The translations under genes and the position numbers were made by a program. From Bacillus sp. FJAT-26390 (GTDB lineage: Bacteria > Bacillota > Bacilli > Paenibacillales > Paenibacillaceae), in the NCBI RefSeq assembly GCF_001682865.1, contig NZ_MAQX01000037.1, positions 62,001 to 126,000 on the forward strand: a stretch of DNA of 64,000 nt. The letters run 5' to 3'. Under the pieces are notes generated by a model. That model was given only the letters and a program-made list of their open reading frames with translations, made no database searches and was not told the DNA's origin. Below, piece after piece: positions 1 through 7,596 of this stretch; the first letter of the stretch is position 1, and the number at the start of each line of letters is the position of its first letter.

Positions 1-104
1 ATATGGCGGGGGGTTCGTCTTATAATGACCAATGACGTATCAATCATGAAAATGACAGGCAGCATGAATAATAGCAAAAGCAGAACGGATTGGTACTCAT
101 TCAT
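1..104 (-). CDS. Truncated membrane protein, N-terminus only
   Basis: An open frame starts at an ATG at 104 and runs off the left edge without a stop, giving 34 codons. A GAGGAG ribosome site lies 10 nt upstream of the start. The visible peptide begins MNEYQSVLLLLFMLPVIFMI, then reaches an Arg-rich turn (RRTPR), so it is one N-terminal membrane segment followed by a positive patch. The rest lies outside the window and no family can be named. It could also be a short non-coding coincidence, but ribosome site, start and hydrophobic run agree. Confidence 0.5.
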   Translation of the reverse strand, partial: MNEYQSVLLLLLFMLPVIFMIDTSLVIIRRTPRH

Positions 105-301
105 AACATGATGTCTCCTCGCTTAGTATAAATAGAATGGGATATGCGATGCTTCATCAGGTAATGCTATTTTCCCTGCTACGCTCTAGCGCCCTATCAT
201 CTTTTCACATATTTATCCAACCTTCTACTCCTATTATAGAACTTAACGCTCGACAGGACAATCAATATTCCGACAATCGCAGCGGTTTATAAAAAGCAAA
301 A

Positions 302-325
302 AGAAGCCGCAATCATGCGGCTTCT
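302..325 (-). terminator. Rho-independent terminator after the SDR gene
   Basis: Stem AGAAGCCGC / GCGGCTTCT with a 6-nt loop. On the minus strand the stem is followed by TTTTGCTTTTT. It lies 38 nt past the stop of the SDR gene at 363. The stretch from 105 to 301 holds nothing else I can support. Confidence 0.85.
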
Positions 326-362
326 AAAGAATATTACATATGCCGTTGCCCTGCGGCAAAGA

Positions 363-1121
363 TTAATAGGCTGTCCAACCTGCGTCCGCGGTAATAACCG
401 TACCGTTTACAAAGCTGGAGTCATCCGAAGCCAAGAATAGAGCTACTTTTGCGATGTCTGACGGCTCACCCGTGCGCGGATTTAAACCTATGCCTGCCAT
501 CGCCCGCGACATGCCGAATTCATTCGGCGTGCTGATCGAGGTGCCGATATTTGTAGCTACTCCGCCTGGCGCAATCGCGTTGCAGCGAATGCCCAGATTG
601 GCATATTGGAACCCTACGTTTTTCGTGAAGCCTACAACCGCATGCTTGGAAGCCGTATAAGCCGCTCCTGCTCGGGAGCCGTATAAACCTCCTGCGGAGG
701 CAATGTTTACGATAACGCCGCTCTTCTTCTCCGTGAAAATAGGAAGTGCTTTCCGTGTAGTTCGCATTGGGCCAGTCGTATTAATCGCAAATACGCGATC
801 CCAAAGCTCGTCAGTCAATTCTCCCGCAGGCACAAAGTTATCCATAATGCCCGCATTGTTTACCAGTATATCCAAAGTTCCGTAAGTCGCTACGGCTGTA
901 CCAATAAGTTGAACCACGTCTTCTTCTTTCGCAACGTTAGCCACGACAACTATTGCAGAGCCGCCCTTTGACTCGATCTCGGCAACTACCGCATTTGCAG
1001 CATCTGCGTTAATATCGGATACGACAACCTTGGCGCCTTCAGCCGCGTATAGCTCAGCAATGGCCTTGCCCATCCCCGATGCCCCGCCTGTAACTATTGC
1101 TACTTTTCCAGAGAGTTTCAT
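363..1121 (-). CDS. SDR family NAD(P)-dependent oxidoreductase
   Basis: 252-residue classical short-chain dehydrogenase. It has the cofactor motif TGGASGMG near residues 10-17, the NNAG motif, a serine in NIASAGG and the catalytic YTASK tetrad region, ending in the usual C-terminal GTVITADAGW. The frame is open further upstream, but the start at 1121 (MKLSGK) is preferred because an AGGAGG sits 8 nt before it and the fold begins there. Substrate unknown. The gene is divergent from a TetR regulator, which probably controls it; the shared 196-bp gap carries a palindrome. Confidence 0.92.
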   Translation of the reverse strand: MKLSGKVAIVTGGASGMGKAIAELYAAEGAKVVVSDINADAANAVVAEIESKGGSAIVVVANVAKEEDVVQLIGTAVATYGTLDILVNNAGIMDNFVPAGELTDELWDRVFAINTTGPMRTTRKALPIFTEKKSGVIVNIASAGGLYGSRAGAAYTASKHAVVGFTKNVGFQYANLGIRCNAIAPGGVATNIGTSISTPNEFGMSRAMAGIGLNPRTGEPSDIAKVALFLASDDSSFVNGTVITADAGWTAY

Positions 1122-1259
1122 ATTCATTCCTCCTGTAGTGTTGGTTCGTATATTACCCATAGAAATTATATTTACTGAACACTCGTATGTTACACAACGT
1201 GTGCGATTTAAAGTATAATGATTTATTGCAACCCGAACAATCAGTAAAAACCTCGCGTT

Positions 1260-1275
1260 TGTACGATAACGTACA
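1260..1275. promoter_or_regulatory. Candidate TetR operator palindrome
   Basis: Perfect inverted repeat TGTACG-ATAA-CGTACA in the gap between the divergent SDR and TetR genes, 43 nt upstream of the TetR start. Position and symmetry fit a TetR-family operator; binding is inferred. Confidence 0.55.
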
Positions 1276-1317
1276 GTTTCAAGCCTATTGTTGAATATAA
1301 ACAGAGGAATGATTACG

Positions 1318-1938
1318 ATGCCAATAGATAATCCCAAAACAGATCGGCGAATCATACGCAGCAAGGAAGCATTAAAGCAAGCTTTACTGGCGCTTATGTC
1401 CCAAAAGCCCTTCTCGTCGATATCCATTACCGAAATCGTTGAGCATGCCAATTATAATCGAGGAACTTTTTATTCCCATTACGAAAATAAAGAAGGTCTG
1501 CTCGACGATATTTTAAATCAGTTGATTTCGGAGCTTATAAAATCGTTTCGCGCTCCTTATGAGAACACCGAGTTATTTCGGATTGATGAGCTGTCGGCTA
1601 ACGCTGTCATGATATTTGAGCATATTTTTCAAAACGCTTCTATATATACTGTGCTTTTAAGCTCGGAAGTATTACCGGATATAAGGGAAAAAATGTTTCT
1701 CGCCTTGAAGCAGATACTGATCGAGGACCTGGACAATGCTGACACGACACTCAACCGTGAATTTCACGTCATCTATTCGATCCATGCCTTGCTCGGCCTC
1801 GTATTCCACTGGATCGAAGGCGGGTTTAAATATTCGCCGGAGTATATGCAGGAACAGCTCGTGCGCATTATCCACTGGCACCCGTCAACCCTCATCAACA
1901 AGCATAACGCTGCCAAGCGAAACTTGAATCATCAATAA
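1318..1938 (+). CDS. TetR/AcrR family transcriptional regulator
   Basis: 206-residue one-domain repressor type. The N-terminal helix-turn-helix is seen in ITEIVEHANYNRGTFYSHYE followed by NKEGLLDDI, typical of the TetR_N fold; the rest is an alpha-helical ligand and dimer domain with no clear ligand family (it resembles the group with a TetR_C_33-like C-terminus). The start at 1318 has AGAGGA 9 nt upstream; an earlier ATG at 1309 overlaps the ribosome site. Likely represses itself and the divergent SDR gene. Confidence 0.92.
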   Translation: MPIDNPKTDRRIIRSKEALKQALLALMSQKPFSSISITEIVEHANYNRGTFYSHYENKEGLLDDILNQLISELIKSFRAPYENTELFRIDELSANAVMIFEHIFQNASIYTVLLSSEVLPDIREKMFLALKQILIEDLDNADTTLNREFHVIYSIHALLGLVFHWIEGGFKYSPEYMQEQLVRIIHWHPSTLINKHNAAKRNLNHQ

Positions 1939-1942
1939 AAAA

Positions 1943-1980
1943 AAGGAAGTGCAGCTCTCGATTAGAGCTGCACTTCCTTT
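1943..1980. terminator. Bidirectional terminator
   Basis: Perfect 16-bp stem (AAGGAAGTGCAGCTCT and its complement) with a 5-6 nt loop, poly-A on the left and poly-T on the right. It serves the TetR gene (plus) and the small gene ending at 1990 (minus). Confidence 0.9.
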
Positions 1981-1989
1981 TTCATTATC

Positions 1990-2247
1990 CTATTTAACCG
2001 TATTTTTGCCTCTAGCCGCAGCGCTTCCGCCTTTAAAAGCGGTGCTGCCCTTAGGCATATTAGCGCTTTTCGCATTGGCTGTGCCGCTTGCGCCTGTTGC
2101 ATCTTTCTCGCCCTCGGCACCTTTAGCGCCTTTGTTTCTGCCGAACACCTTTTTGGCTAGTTTCTTTTTTTCCCCTGCCTGCCAGCGATTCCAGCCCTTC
2201 TTGTCCGTGCCTCTGCCGGTTCCGCCCTTGCCCTTTGCGCTACTCAT
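1990..2247 (-). CDS. Small basic glycine/lysine/alanine-rich protein
   Basis: 85 residues, strongly basic and low in complexity. The N-terminus (MSSAKGKGGTGRGTDKKGWN, then RWQAGEKKK) resembles the short DUF3934-type proteins of Bacilli, here with an extra Ala/Gly/Lys-rich tail (KGAKGAEGEKDATGA). Function unknown; the charge would suit nucleic-acid or envelope contact, but that is a guess. GGAGTG lies 7 nt before the ATG. Flanked by a shared terminator. Codon use is like the neighbours. The 178-bp gap to the APS kinase gene shows nothing certain. Confidence 0.7.
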   Translation of the reverse strand: MSSAKGKGGTGRGTDKKGWNRWQAGEKKKLAKKVFGRNKGAKGAEGEKDATGASGTANAKSANMPKGSTAFKGGSAAARGKNTVK

Positions 2248-2425
2248 AACATCACTCCATCATATCTTCTATGCCGAGTTAAATTTCATAAAATGCAGCC
2301 ACAGCATCTTTCCGAACCTTGATCCTCGTTATCTTCTTATTCATTATACCATTAATTTCGCTTATAAAATCTTAATGATCATATCCAATCCAGCCCACAG
2401 CGCATATGGGTGTCTACTCTTCCCA

Positions 2426-3031
2426 TCAGAAATGATGATGCTCATCCAAATAAGCAATGATTTGCCTCGCTGATTCAATAATCGATTGTTTGTCGGAGAT
2501 TACCCTGATCTCAGGGTTTTCCGGATGCTCATACGGCGAGGTAATACCGGTGAATTCAGGTATTTTGCCTTCTCTCACTTTTTTATATAAGCCCTTCGGA
2601 TCTCTTTCCTCACATATCTTCAAGGGACAATCGACGAACACCTCCACGAACTCATCTTGTTCGAAAATAGCCCTTGCCTTCTCGCGGTCGCTCCTTAGCG
2701 GCGAAACTAACGAAACAATGGCGATCAAACCGGCATCAACTAGCAGCTTTGCGGCTTGGGAGGTGCGCCTGACGTTCTCGCTTCGATCCTCCATGCTGAA
2801 GCCTAGATCATTATTTAAACCATAGCGCAAATTGTCGCCGTCCAGAATGGCCGTACGAATATGGCGGGCGTACAGCTGCTTCTCCACTTCATTCGCGATT
2901 GAAGACTTCCCCGAGGCGGATAAGCCTGTAACCCATAATACGAAGCTTCGATGCTTATTCCGTTCCATGCGATGCCGCTTCGTTATTTCAAATTGTTGGA
3001 AGCTTATGTTTTGTGCTTTTCCCTCCATCAT
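2426..3031 (-). CDS. cysC: Adenylyl-sulfate (APS) kinase
   Basis: 201-residue cytosolic kinase that phosphorylates adenosine 5'-phosphosulfate to PAPS with ATP. It shows the P-loop GLSASGKS (residues 36-43), the DGDNLRYGLNNDLGFS substrate motif, the RRTSQAAKLLVDAG helix and PLRSDREKAR. Length is normal for CysC. The start at 3031 is set by AAGGAG 6 nt upstream; the next codon is also ATG. No sulfate adenylyltransferase or PAPS reductase gene is near, so it stands alone here and may feed sulfation as well as assimilation. Confidence 0.93.
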   Translation of the reverse strand: MMEGKAQNISFQQFEITKRHRMERNKHRSFVLWVTGLSASGKSSIANEVEKQLYARHIRTAILDGDNLRYGLNNDLGFSMEDRSENVRRTSQAAKLLVDAGLIAIVSLVSPLRSDREKARAIFEQDEFVEVFVDCPLKICEERDPKGLYKKVREGKIPEFTGITSPYEHPENPEIRVISDKQSIIESARQIIAYLDEHHHF

Positions 3032-3100
3032 TAGGTACTCCTTAGCGATATATTTAAGCGGGCGATCCCACCTTACCATTTTATACGGTTGGGCAGAACA

Positions 3101-3146
3101 AAAAAACCGAAATCGCACGGGCCACTTCCCGCTGCTCTTTCGGTTT
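3101..3146 (-). terminator. Terminator after the luciferase-like gene
   Basis: Outer stem AAACCGAAA / TTTCGGTTT with an inner CGGG / CCCG stem. On the minus strand it is followed by a T run (TTTTTTTG). It separates the gene ending at 3174 from cysC. Confidence 0.85.
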
Positions 3147-3173
3147 CATTTTATAATAGATTTATGACAGCAA

Positions 3174-4226
3174 TCACACGGTAACCGTACCGCGATCCCA
3201 TACCGCATTTGGAATTTCCCGGCGCAGCACAGGCGCTACTTCCTCGGCAAAACGCTCAACCTGCTCGCGCTGCTCCGCCTCGGTCAAGCCGTCGACGCTA
3301 ATGCTCAGCACTTGGTTGCCGAAGGCCTGATGGTAATTCAATATTTTTTCGATGACTTGATCAACGCTGCCGACGAGCGAGGGACCATTCTTAATGGTAT
3401 CTTCAAGGTCCTTAAAAGGCGATTTGTTATGCTGCGCTGCGCTTGTAGCTTGAAAAGCGTCATAATAAGGGCGATAGCGCTTAATCGCTTCTTCCGACGT
3501 ATTCGCTAAATATAAGCTGCCTGCTCCCGAGCCAACAACAGCTTGCTTCGGATCATGCCCGTAATAGGCAAGCCGCTCACGGTAATGATCGATGAGCTCC
3601 TTGTACTTCGCCTGCGGGTGGAAGCTGTTGGAGGAGAAGATCGGTTCGCCGTACTTCGCAGCCAGCTCTGTCGAAAGCGTGCTTGATGCGCTCCCATGCC
3701 AGATCGGAATCGAAGCTTGGAACGGTCTAGGCTGCGTGGTCACGCTATCCAGCGCCGGGCGGTACCTTCCTTCCCACGTCACGTCCTCCTCGTTCCACAG
3801 CCTTTTTAGCAGCGCATACCGCTCAGCTAACGACTCCCACTGCTCCTCCTCGGTTATGCCGAAGAGCGGATAGTGGCGCGGGTCGTTTCCTTTGCCGATA
3901 ATTAGCTCCAGCCGACCTTCGGACAAATGGTCCAGCGTTGCATAGTCCTCTGCCACCCGAACGGGATCAAGCACGCTCAGAACCGTTACGGTTGTCAGCA
4001 GCCGAATGCGCGTCGTTCGGGCTGCGATAGCCGTCAATAGCACCGGCGGCGACGAGGACAGAAACGGAGCGCCATGCCTCTCCCCAATTCCATAAGCCTC
4101 AAAGCCAAGCTCCTCCGCCAAAATCGCCTGCTTCAATATATTTTGAAATTTTTGCTGAGGCGTTAACACTTCCCCAGTCACTGCATTCGGAATATTCATC
4201 ACTAGACTAAACAAAGCGAACTTCAT
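3174..4226 (-). CDS. LLM class flavin-dependent oxidoreductase
   Basis: 350-residue luciferase-like monooxygenase with a TIM-barrel fold. Typical segments are ILAEELGFEAYGIGERHG, RTTRIRLLTTVTVLSVLDPV, RVAEDYATLDHLSEGRLELI followed by GKGNDPRHYPLFG, and a C-terminal LVGSVDQVIEKI (FMN phosphate side). Such enzymes use FMNH2 and oxygen; the substrate cannot be told from sequence. AAGGAGGAG precedes the ATG. Own terminator downstream, so it is monocistronic. Assignment to the family is firm, function is not. Confidence 0.92.
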   Translation of the reverse strand: MKFALFSLVMNIPNAVTGEVLTPQQKFQNILKQAILAEELGFEAYGIGERHGAPFLSSSPPVLLTAIAARTTRIRLLTTVTVLSVLDPVRVAEDYATLDHLSEGRLELIIGKGNDPRHYPLFGITEEEQWESLAERYALLKRLWNEEDVTWEGRYRPALDSVTTQPRPFQASIPIWHGSASSTLSTELAAKYGEPIFSSNSFHPQAKYKELIDHYRERLAYYGHDPKQAVVGSGAGSLYLANTSEEAIKRYRPYYDAFQATSAAQHNKSPFKDLEDTIKNGPSLVGSVDQVIEKILNYHQAFGNQVLSISVDGLTEAEQREQVERFAEEVAPVLRREIPNAVWDRGTVTV

Positions 4227-4398
4227 CGTGCGTCTCCTCCTTCGATCGCTCCATTAGCCAAGTTCGACATAGCGGGCTCAATATTTCAGCTATTTAATGA
4301 AGCTATAGTAGCATAGCGCGAATCCGCCCGACAACCTTTTTCATACTATTCCGATTATCATACTATTCTATATGTATATAAAAAAATTCAATGCGTAT

Positions 4399-4492
4399 TA
4401 CGAGCAACAAAAAAAAGGATTCTAAACGGCATTAAAACTAAACCAGCATTAGTTTTATTGCCCTTAGAATCCTATTTCATCCGTTGCTCGTA
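4399..4492. repeat. 94-bp nested inverted repeat, terminator-like
   Basis: Three nested arms: TACGAGCAAC (4399-4408) with GTTGCTCGTA (4483-4492), GGATTCTAA (4417-4425) with TTAGAATCC (4464-4472), and ATTAAAACTAA with TTAGTTTTATT (one mismatch) at the core. On the minus strand the middle stem is followed by eight Ts, so the inner part can terminate the gene ending at 4509. The outer 10-bp arms go beyond what a terminator needs. Confidence 0.7.
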
Positions 4493-4508
4493 TCGACTGA
4501 CTCACCCC

Positions 4509-4703
4509 TTAATAAGCATGGACCTTCTTGCTCATGATTTTCCAAACGATGCTTTTATGGCGCTCGGCTCTTGCAACTATTGCCTTCAAAGCGTTTAATG
4601 CTTCATCGGCCTGAGCCTTATAGTACTCGTCACCAAATAATACGAACAATCTCATATAATCATTATATTCATCCAGCCATTCATTGAAGTAAGAAGAGGT
4701 CAT
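4509..4703 (-). CDS. Small hypothetical protein
   Basis: 64-residue soluble protein of unknown function, starting MTSSYFNEWLDEYNDYMRLF and ending in a basic, helical tail (RAERHKSIVWKIMSKKVHAY). The middle (YYKAQADEALNALKAIVARA) is a clear amphipathic helix. The start at 4703 is chosen because GGGAG lies 8 nt before it; a start at 4709 would sit only 3 nt from that site. Followed by the nested inverted repeat. No recognised family. Confidence 0.6.
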   Translation of the reverse strand: MTSSYFNEWLDEYNDYMRLFVLFGDEYYKAQADEALNALKAIVARAERHKSIVWKIMSKKVHAY

Positions 4704-5134
4704 GTCCATCACTCCCTTATTTCGATTATAGATCAAGAACATTAAGCTTTTATTAGAATAATCTAAAGACAAGCTAAATTATTCTAGCAATCCCTTGTTT
4801 CTATTATAGTCTATTATTTTAATTTTCAGAATATTCCTGATATATTTATACAGATTTAACATTGCCAACTCTCCTTCCGAACATTCCTCTATCTTCTATT
4901 AAATAGGAAAAAGCATCAGAATAAAATAGAAACTTCTTGAGCTAATGTTTCCTATTTTATTGGATTCCGGCATAAACCCGATAAACTCCCATTCTTTCAT
5001 ATTGACCGCGGCATTATTTGGTAGGTATTATGAATTTGCTGACGAAGTGATGGCTCTCGCAGACATCACGCTTCAGGATATTTATGAACCTTATCTTATG
5101 AAGACCATCATTAGAAATTATTGGAGGTTTAAAG
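4704..5134. other. Gene-poor gap upstream of the GDSL esterase
   Basis: AT-rich to about 4960, then a more mixed stretch. A plus-strand frame from 4945 stays open until 5220 but overlaps the GDSL gene by 86 nt and has no ribosome site; I do not call it. The last bases hold the GGAGG that serves the GDSL gene. No clear promoter. Confidence 0.4.
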
Positions 5135-5761
5135 ATGACATTAATCGAACAAAACGCAGTTGTGTTATTTCAAGGCGACAGTATTACCGATGCGGGCCGC
5201 CACCGGCCGGATGGCGCTAACCTTGGTTCTGGCTATGCAAACCTTGCAACAGCTTTGTTTACGAGTAAATATCCTGAGAAGCAAGCAACGTTCCTGAACA
5301 GAGGGATTTCGGGCGACCGTGTCGTTGATTTGGAGCGGAGATGGGAAGAGGATTGCCTTGATTTGAAGCCGACTTGGCTATCGGTCTATGTTGGCATTAA
5401 TGATACATGGCGCCGTTATGACAGCAACAATCCGCTAAGTACAGAGGAGTATTATACCACTTACCGCAGATTGCTTAGCCGGGCAAAAGAGCAGCTTAAC
5501 GCTAACCTTATTCTAATTGAACCGTTTGTGCTGCCTGTGAACGAGAGCCAGAAGCAGTGGCGCGAGGATCTTGATCCGAAAATCCAAGCCGTTCGCGAGC
5601 TGGCAGGCGAATTCAAAACGCTGTACGTTCCGCTAGATGGCTTATTCGCTCAAGCCGCTGCTCAGACAGGCCCTGCTTATTGGGCGCCTGATGGCGTTCA
5701 CCCGTCGCATGCCGGTGCCGCGCTTATCGCAAACGCATGGCTGCAAGCGGTTAAAGCATAA
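5135..5761 (+). CDS. SGNH/GDSL hydrolase (acetylesterase type)
   Basis: 208-residue cytosolic esterase without a signal peptide. The four SGNH blocks are visible: GDSITD with nucleophile Ser16, the block II glycine in NRGISGDRVVDL, GIND (block III Asn) and the C-terminal APDGVHPSHAG with Asp186 and His189. This form is common among deacetylases for plant glycan fragments (rhamnogalacturonan acetylesterase-like), but the substrate is inferred. GGAGG stands 8 nt before the ATG. Monocistronic, with a strong hairpin behind it. Confidence 0.92.
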   Translation: MTLIEQNAVVLFQGDSITDAGRHRPDGANLGSGYANLATALFTSKYPEKQATFLNRGISGDRVVDLERRWEEDCLDLKPTWLSVYVGINDTWRRYDSNNPLSTEEYYTTYRRLLSRAKEQLNANLILIEPFVLPVNESQKQWREDLDPKIQAVRELAGEFKTLYVPLDGLFAQAAAQTGPAYWAPDGVHPSHAGAALIANAWLQAVKA

Positions 5762-5772
5762 ATATAACGAAA

Positions 5773-5804
5773 GAGGAGCGGGACGCCTAGGCATCCCGCT
5801 CCTC
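5773..5804. terminator. Terminator between convergent genes
   Basis: Perfect 11-bp stem GAGGAGCGGGA / TCCCGCTCCTC with a 10-nt loop. T-rich tails on both strands are weak (ATCTTTGTCTT on plus). It lies between the GDSL gene and the Gfo/Idh gene. Confidence 0.75.
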
Positions 5805-5813
5805 ATCTTTGTC

Positions 5814-6803
5814 TTATACGTCAGCCGGATACCGTAGGCCCCATTGTTTCCTAATCGTATCTAAAGTGGTCATAATCGCCAGCGTCTCTTCGAGCGGAAT
5901 GACAGAGCTCTCCAGCCTGCCCTCGCGAAGCGCGTTCATCGCTTCCTCCGCTTCGAACTTGTAGCCCTCGGCAATACGGTCATCCACAAAAGATTCAGGC
6001 TCCGCATTTTTCGCATGAAGGGTAGCCGACTCGCCAAATAAAAAGTTTGGCACATGAATGTAGCCTTTCGTGCCATAAATATAAGCATCGTTAACCATGC
6101 CGAGCTGAACCGCTCCGTTTAGCGCTGCGGCGCCCCCGCCCTCATATTCGAACAACAGCGAAAACTGCTCGTCTACGCCTGTCTCGCCGATTCTTGCGGT
6201 GCTCATAATTTTGGTAGGCTCTGACCCATAAATCAAGGAAGCAAACGAAACCGGATAAATGCCGGCATCCAGAAGAGCTCCCCCGCCAAGCGCAGGATCA
6301 AGCAGGCGGCTCTCCGGCGCCCAGCCGATATCAAAGCCAAAGTCGGCTTTCAGAAGACGCACCTCGCCGATTTTACCGTCAGCAAGCCATTCCATTACTT
6401 TACGGATTGGCGGCAAGAAACGTGTCCACATCGCTTCCATGAGAAATACGCCTTTTTCCCTTGCCAGCTCGATCATTTCCTTCGCTTCCGCCGCATTCAT
6501 TGTAAAGGGCTTCTCGCATATTACCGCTTTGCCCCCGCGCAAGAGCGCAAGCACATTCTCCTTATGTACCGGATGCAAGGTTCCTACATAAACGATGTCC
6601 ACATCGGGGTCATGAGCAAGCTCATCCACGCTGCCATACGCCCGGGGAATGTTATATTCCTTCGCGAAGCTCTGCGCCTTCTCTTTATTTCTTCCGCCCA
6701 CCGCGACGAGCTCTGCGCCTTCCGCATAAGCCAAGTCTTTGACAAACTTAGAAGAAATCCATCCTGGACCAAAAATCCCCCATTTAATCGGTTGAATCGA
6801 CAT
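5814..6803 (-). CDS. Gfo/Idh/MocA family oxidoreductase
   Basis: 329-residue NAD(P)-dependent sugar dehydrogenase of the dihydrodiol dehydrogenase-like group. The Rossmann start is KWGIFGPGWISSKFVKDL; the EKP cofactor/catalytic motif is in VICEKPFTMNAAEA; the C-terminal half carries GGGALLDAGIYPVSFAS, typical of the substrate domain. Start at 6803 (MSIQPIKWG) has GAGGAG 11 nt upstream. It begins 20 nt after the ThuA-like gene ends, so the two form an operon. Such pairs act in sugar or sugar-derivative oxidation; the exact sugar is not visible. Confidence 0.92.
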   Translation of the reverse strand: MSIQPIKWGIFGPGWISSKFVKDLAYAEGAELVAVGGRNKEKAQSFAKEYNIPRAYGSVDELAHDPDVDIVYVGTLHPVHKENVLALLRGGKAVICEKPFTMNAAEAKEMIELAREKGVFLMEAMWTRFLPPIRKVMEWLADGKIGEVRLLKADFGFDIGWAPESRLLDPALGGGALLDAGIYPVSFASLIYGSEPTKIMSTARIGETGVDEQFSLLFEYEGGGAAALNGAVQLGMVNDAYIYGTKGYIHVPNFLFGESATLHAKNAEPESFVDDRIAEGYKFEAEEAMNALREGRLESSVIPLEETLAIMTTLDTIRKQWGLRYPADV

Positions 6804-6823
6804 GCATTCATTCACTCCTCGAA

Positions 6824-7483
6824 TTAGAATGATTGTATCCGGTCCTGCTGCCCGCCTCCGGCACACCACTGCAAAGCTTGCCCGATCATCTTCTGATATT
6901 CAGGCTGCTCGAACACCTGCAAAAAATGTCCCGGCGTAAGCACGCATACGCGCCCTGTGCCTTGCTCCCTTAACCAGCCGGCAGGCTGCGTGCCATGCTC
7001 CGACTTCGAAGTCATAAAGATTTGGATGCGCCCCTCCATGACCTCCATATGATAATGCTCGTCATGAACCGCAAATACGTCCGTATCCGGGCTGCCCCAT
7101 AACACCTTGTCTGTATAAGCAAAAGAAACGGGACCCGACTCGGGATGATGCTGGAACACGCCGCCAACAAGCCCGTAGAAAACAGGCTCATTGCGGTAGC
7201 CCACCGTACCTGCGTGAAGAACTAGAAGCCCTTTCCCCTCTTCAACGTAGCTCTGGAACCGCTGCTGGATCTCCTCCGTAAGCCATGGCGTCTTATCGGA
7301 TGACGAGATTTGATTTGCTTTTGCAAGAATGACAGCATCCTGCTGATCCATCCACTTGGAGGACCACTCCGATGCATGCTGAATATAATCGAACTCGATG
7401 CCTTGTTTGCTTAGCGGCTCCAAGCCTTCCATTATCGTTTTGCCTGGGTGCCAGCAATCATCGCAAATAACGCCAACCTTCAT
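6824..7483 (-). CDS. ThuA domain protein (trehalose-utilisation-like)
   Basis: 219-residue protein of the ThuA family, a class I glutamine-amidotransferase-like fold. It shows VGVICDDCWHPGKTIMEGLE, GLLVLHAGTVGYRN, GGVFQHHPESG and a C-terminal GRVCVLTPGHFLQVFEQPEY, all typical. In rhizobia ThuA works with the dehydrogenase ThuB on disaccharides, and here too it precedes a Gfo/Idh dehydrogenase. The start at 7483 has AAAGGAG upstream. No signal peptide. First gene of a two-gene operon. Confidence 0.88.
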   Translation of the reverse strand: MKVGVICDDCWHPGKTIMEGLEPLSKQGIEFDYIQHASEWSSKWMDQQDAVILAKANQISSSDKTPWLTEEIQQRFQSYVEEGKGLLVLHAGTVGYRNEPVFYGLVGGVFQHHPESGPVSFAYTDKVLWGSPDTDVFAVHDEHYHMEVMEGRIQIFMTSKSEHGTQPAGWLREQGTGRVCVLTPGHFLQVFEQPEYQKMIGQALQWCAGGGQQDRIQSF

Positions 7484-7596
7484 CTTCACATCTCCTTTGA
7501 CTCTATTAAGTGCCTTAATAGAATTATAAACCTTTCCGCAGCGCATGGCTTACTAAAAATAGCGATGAATAAAGGCCCTTAGCTGGGACCTCAAGC

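Noticed and set aside
1949..2473. Proline/leucine-rich plus-strand frame of 174 codons
   Set aside because: It begins inside a terminator and is antisense to the small basic protein, whose Gly/Lys/Ala codons create the frame.
4945..5220. Plus-strand frame of 91 codons upstream of and overlapping the GDSL gene
   Set aside because: No ribosome site, long overlap with a firm gene in another frame, and its end simply reads the GDSL coding region.
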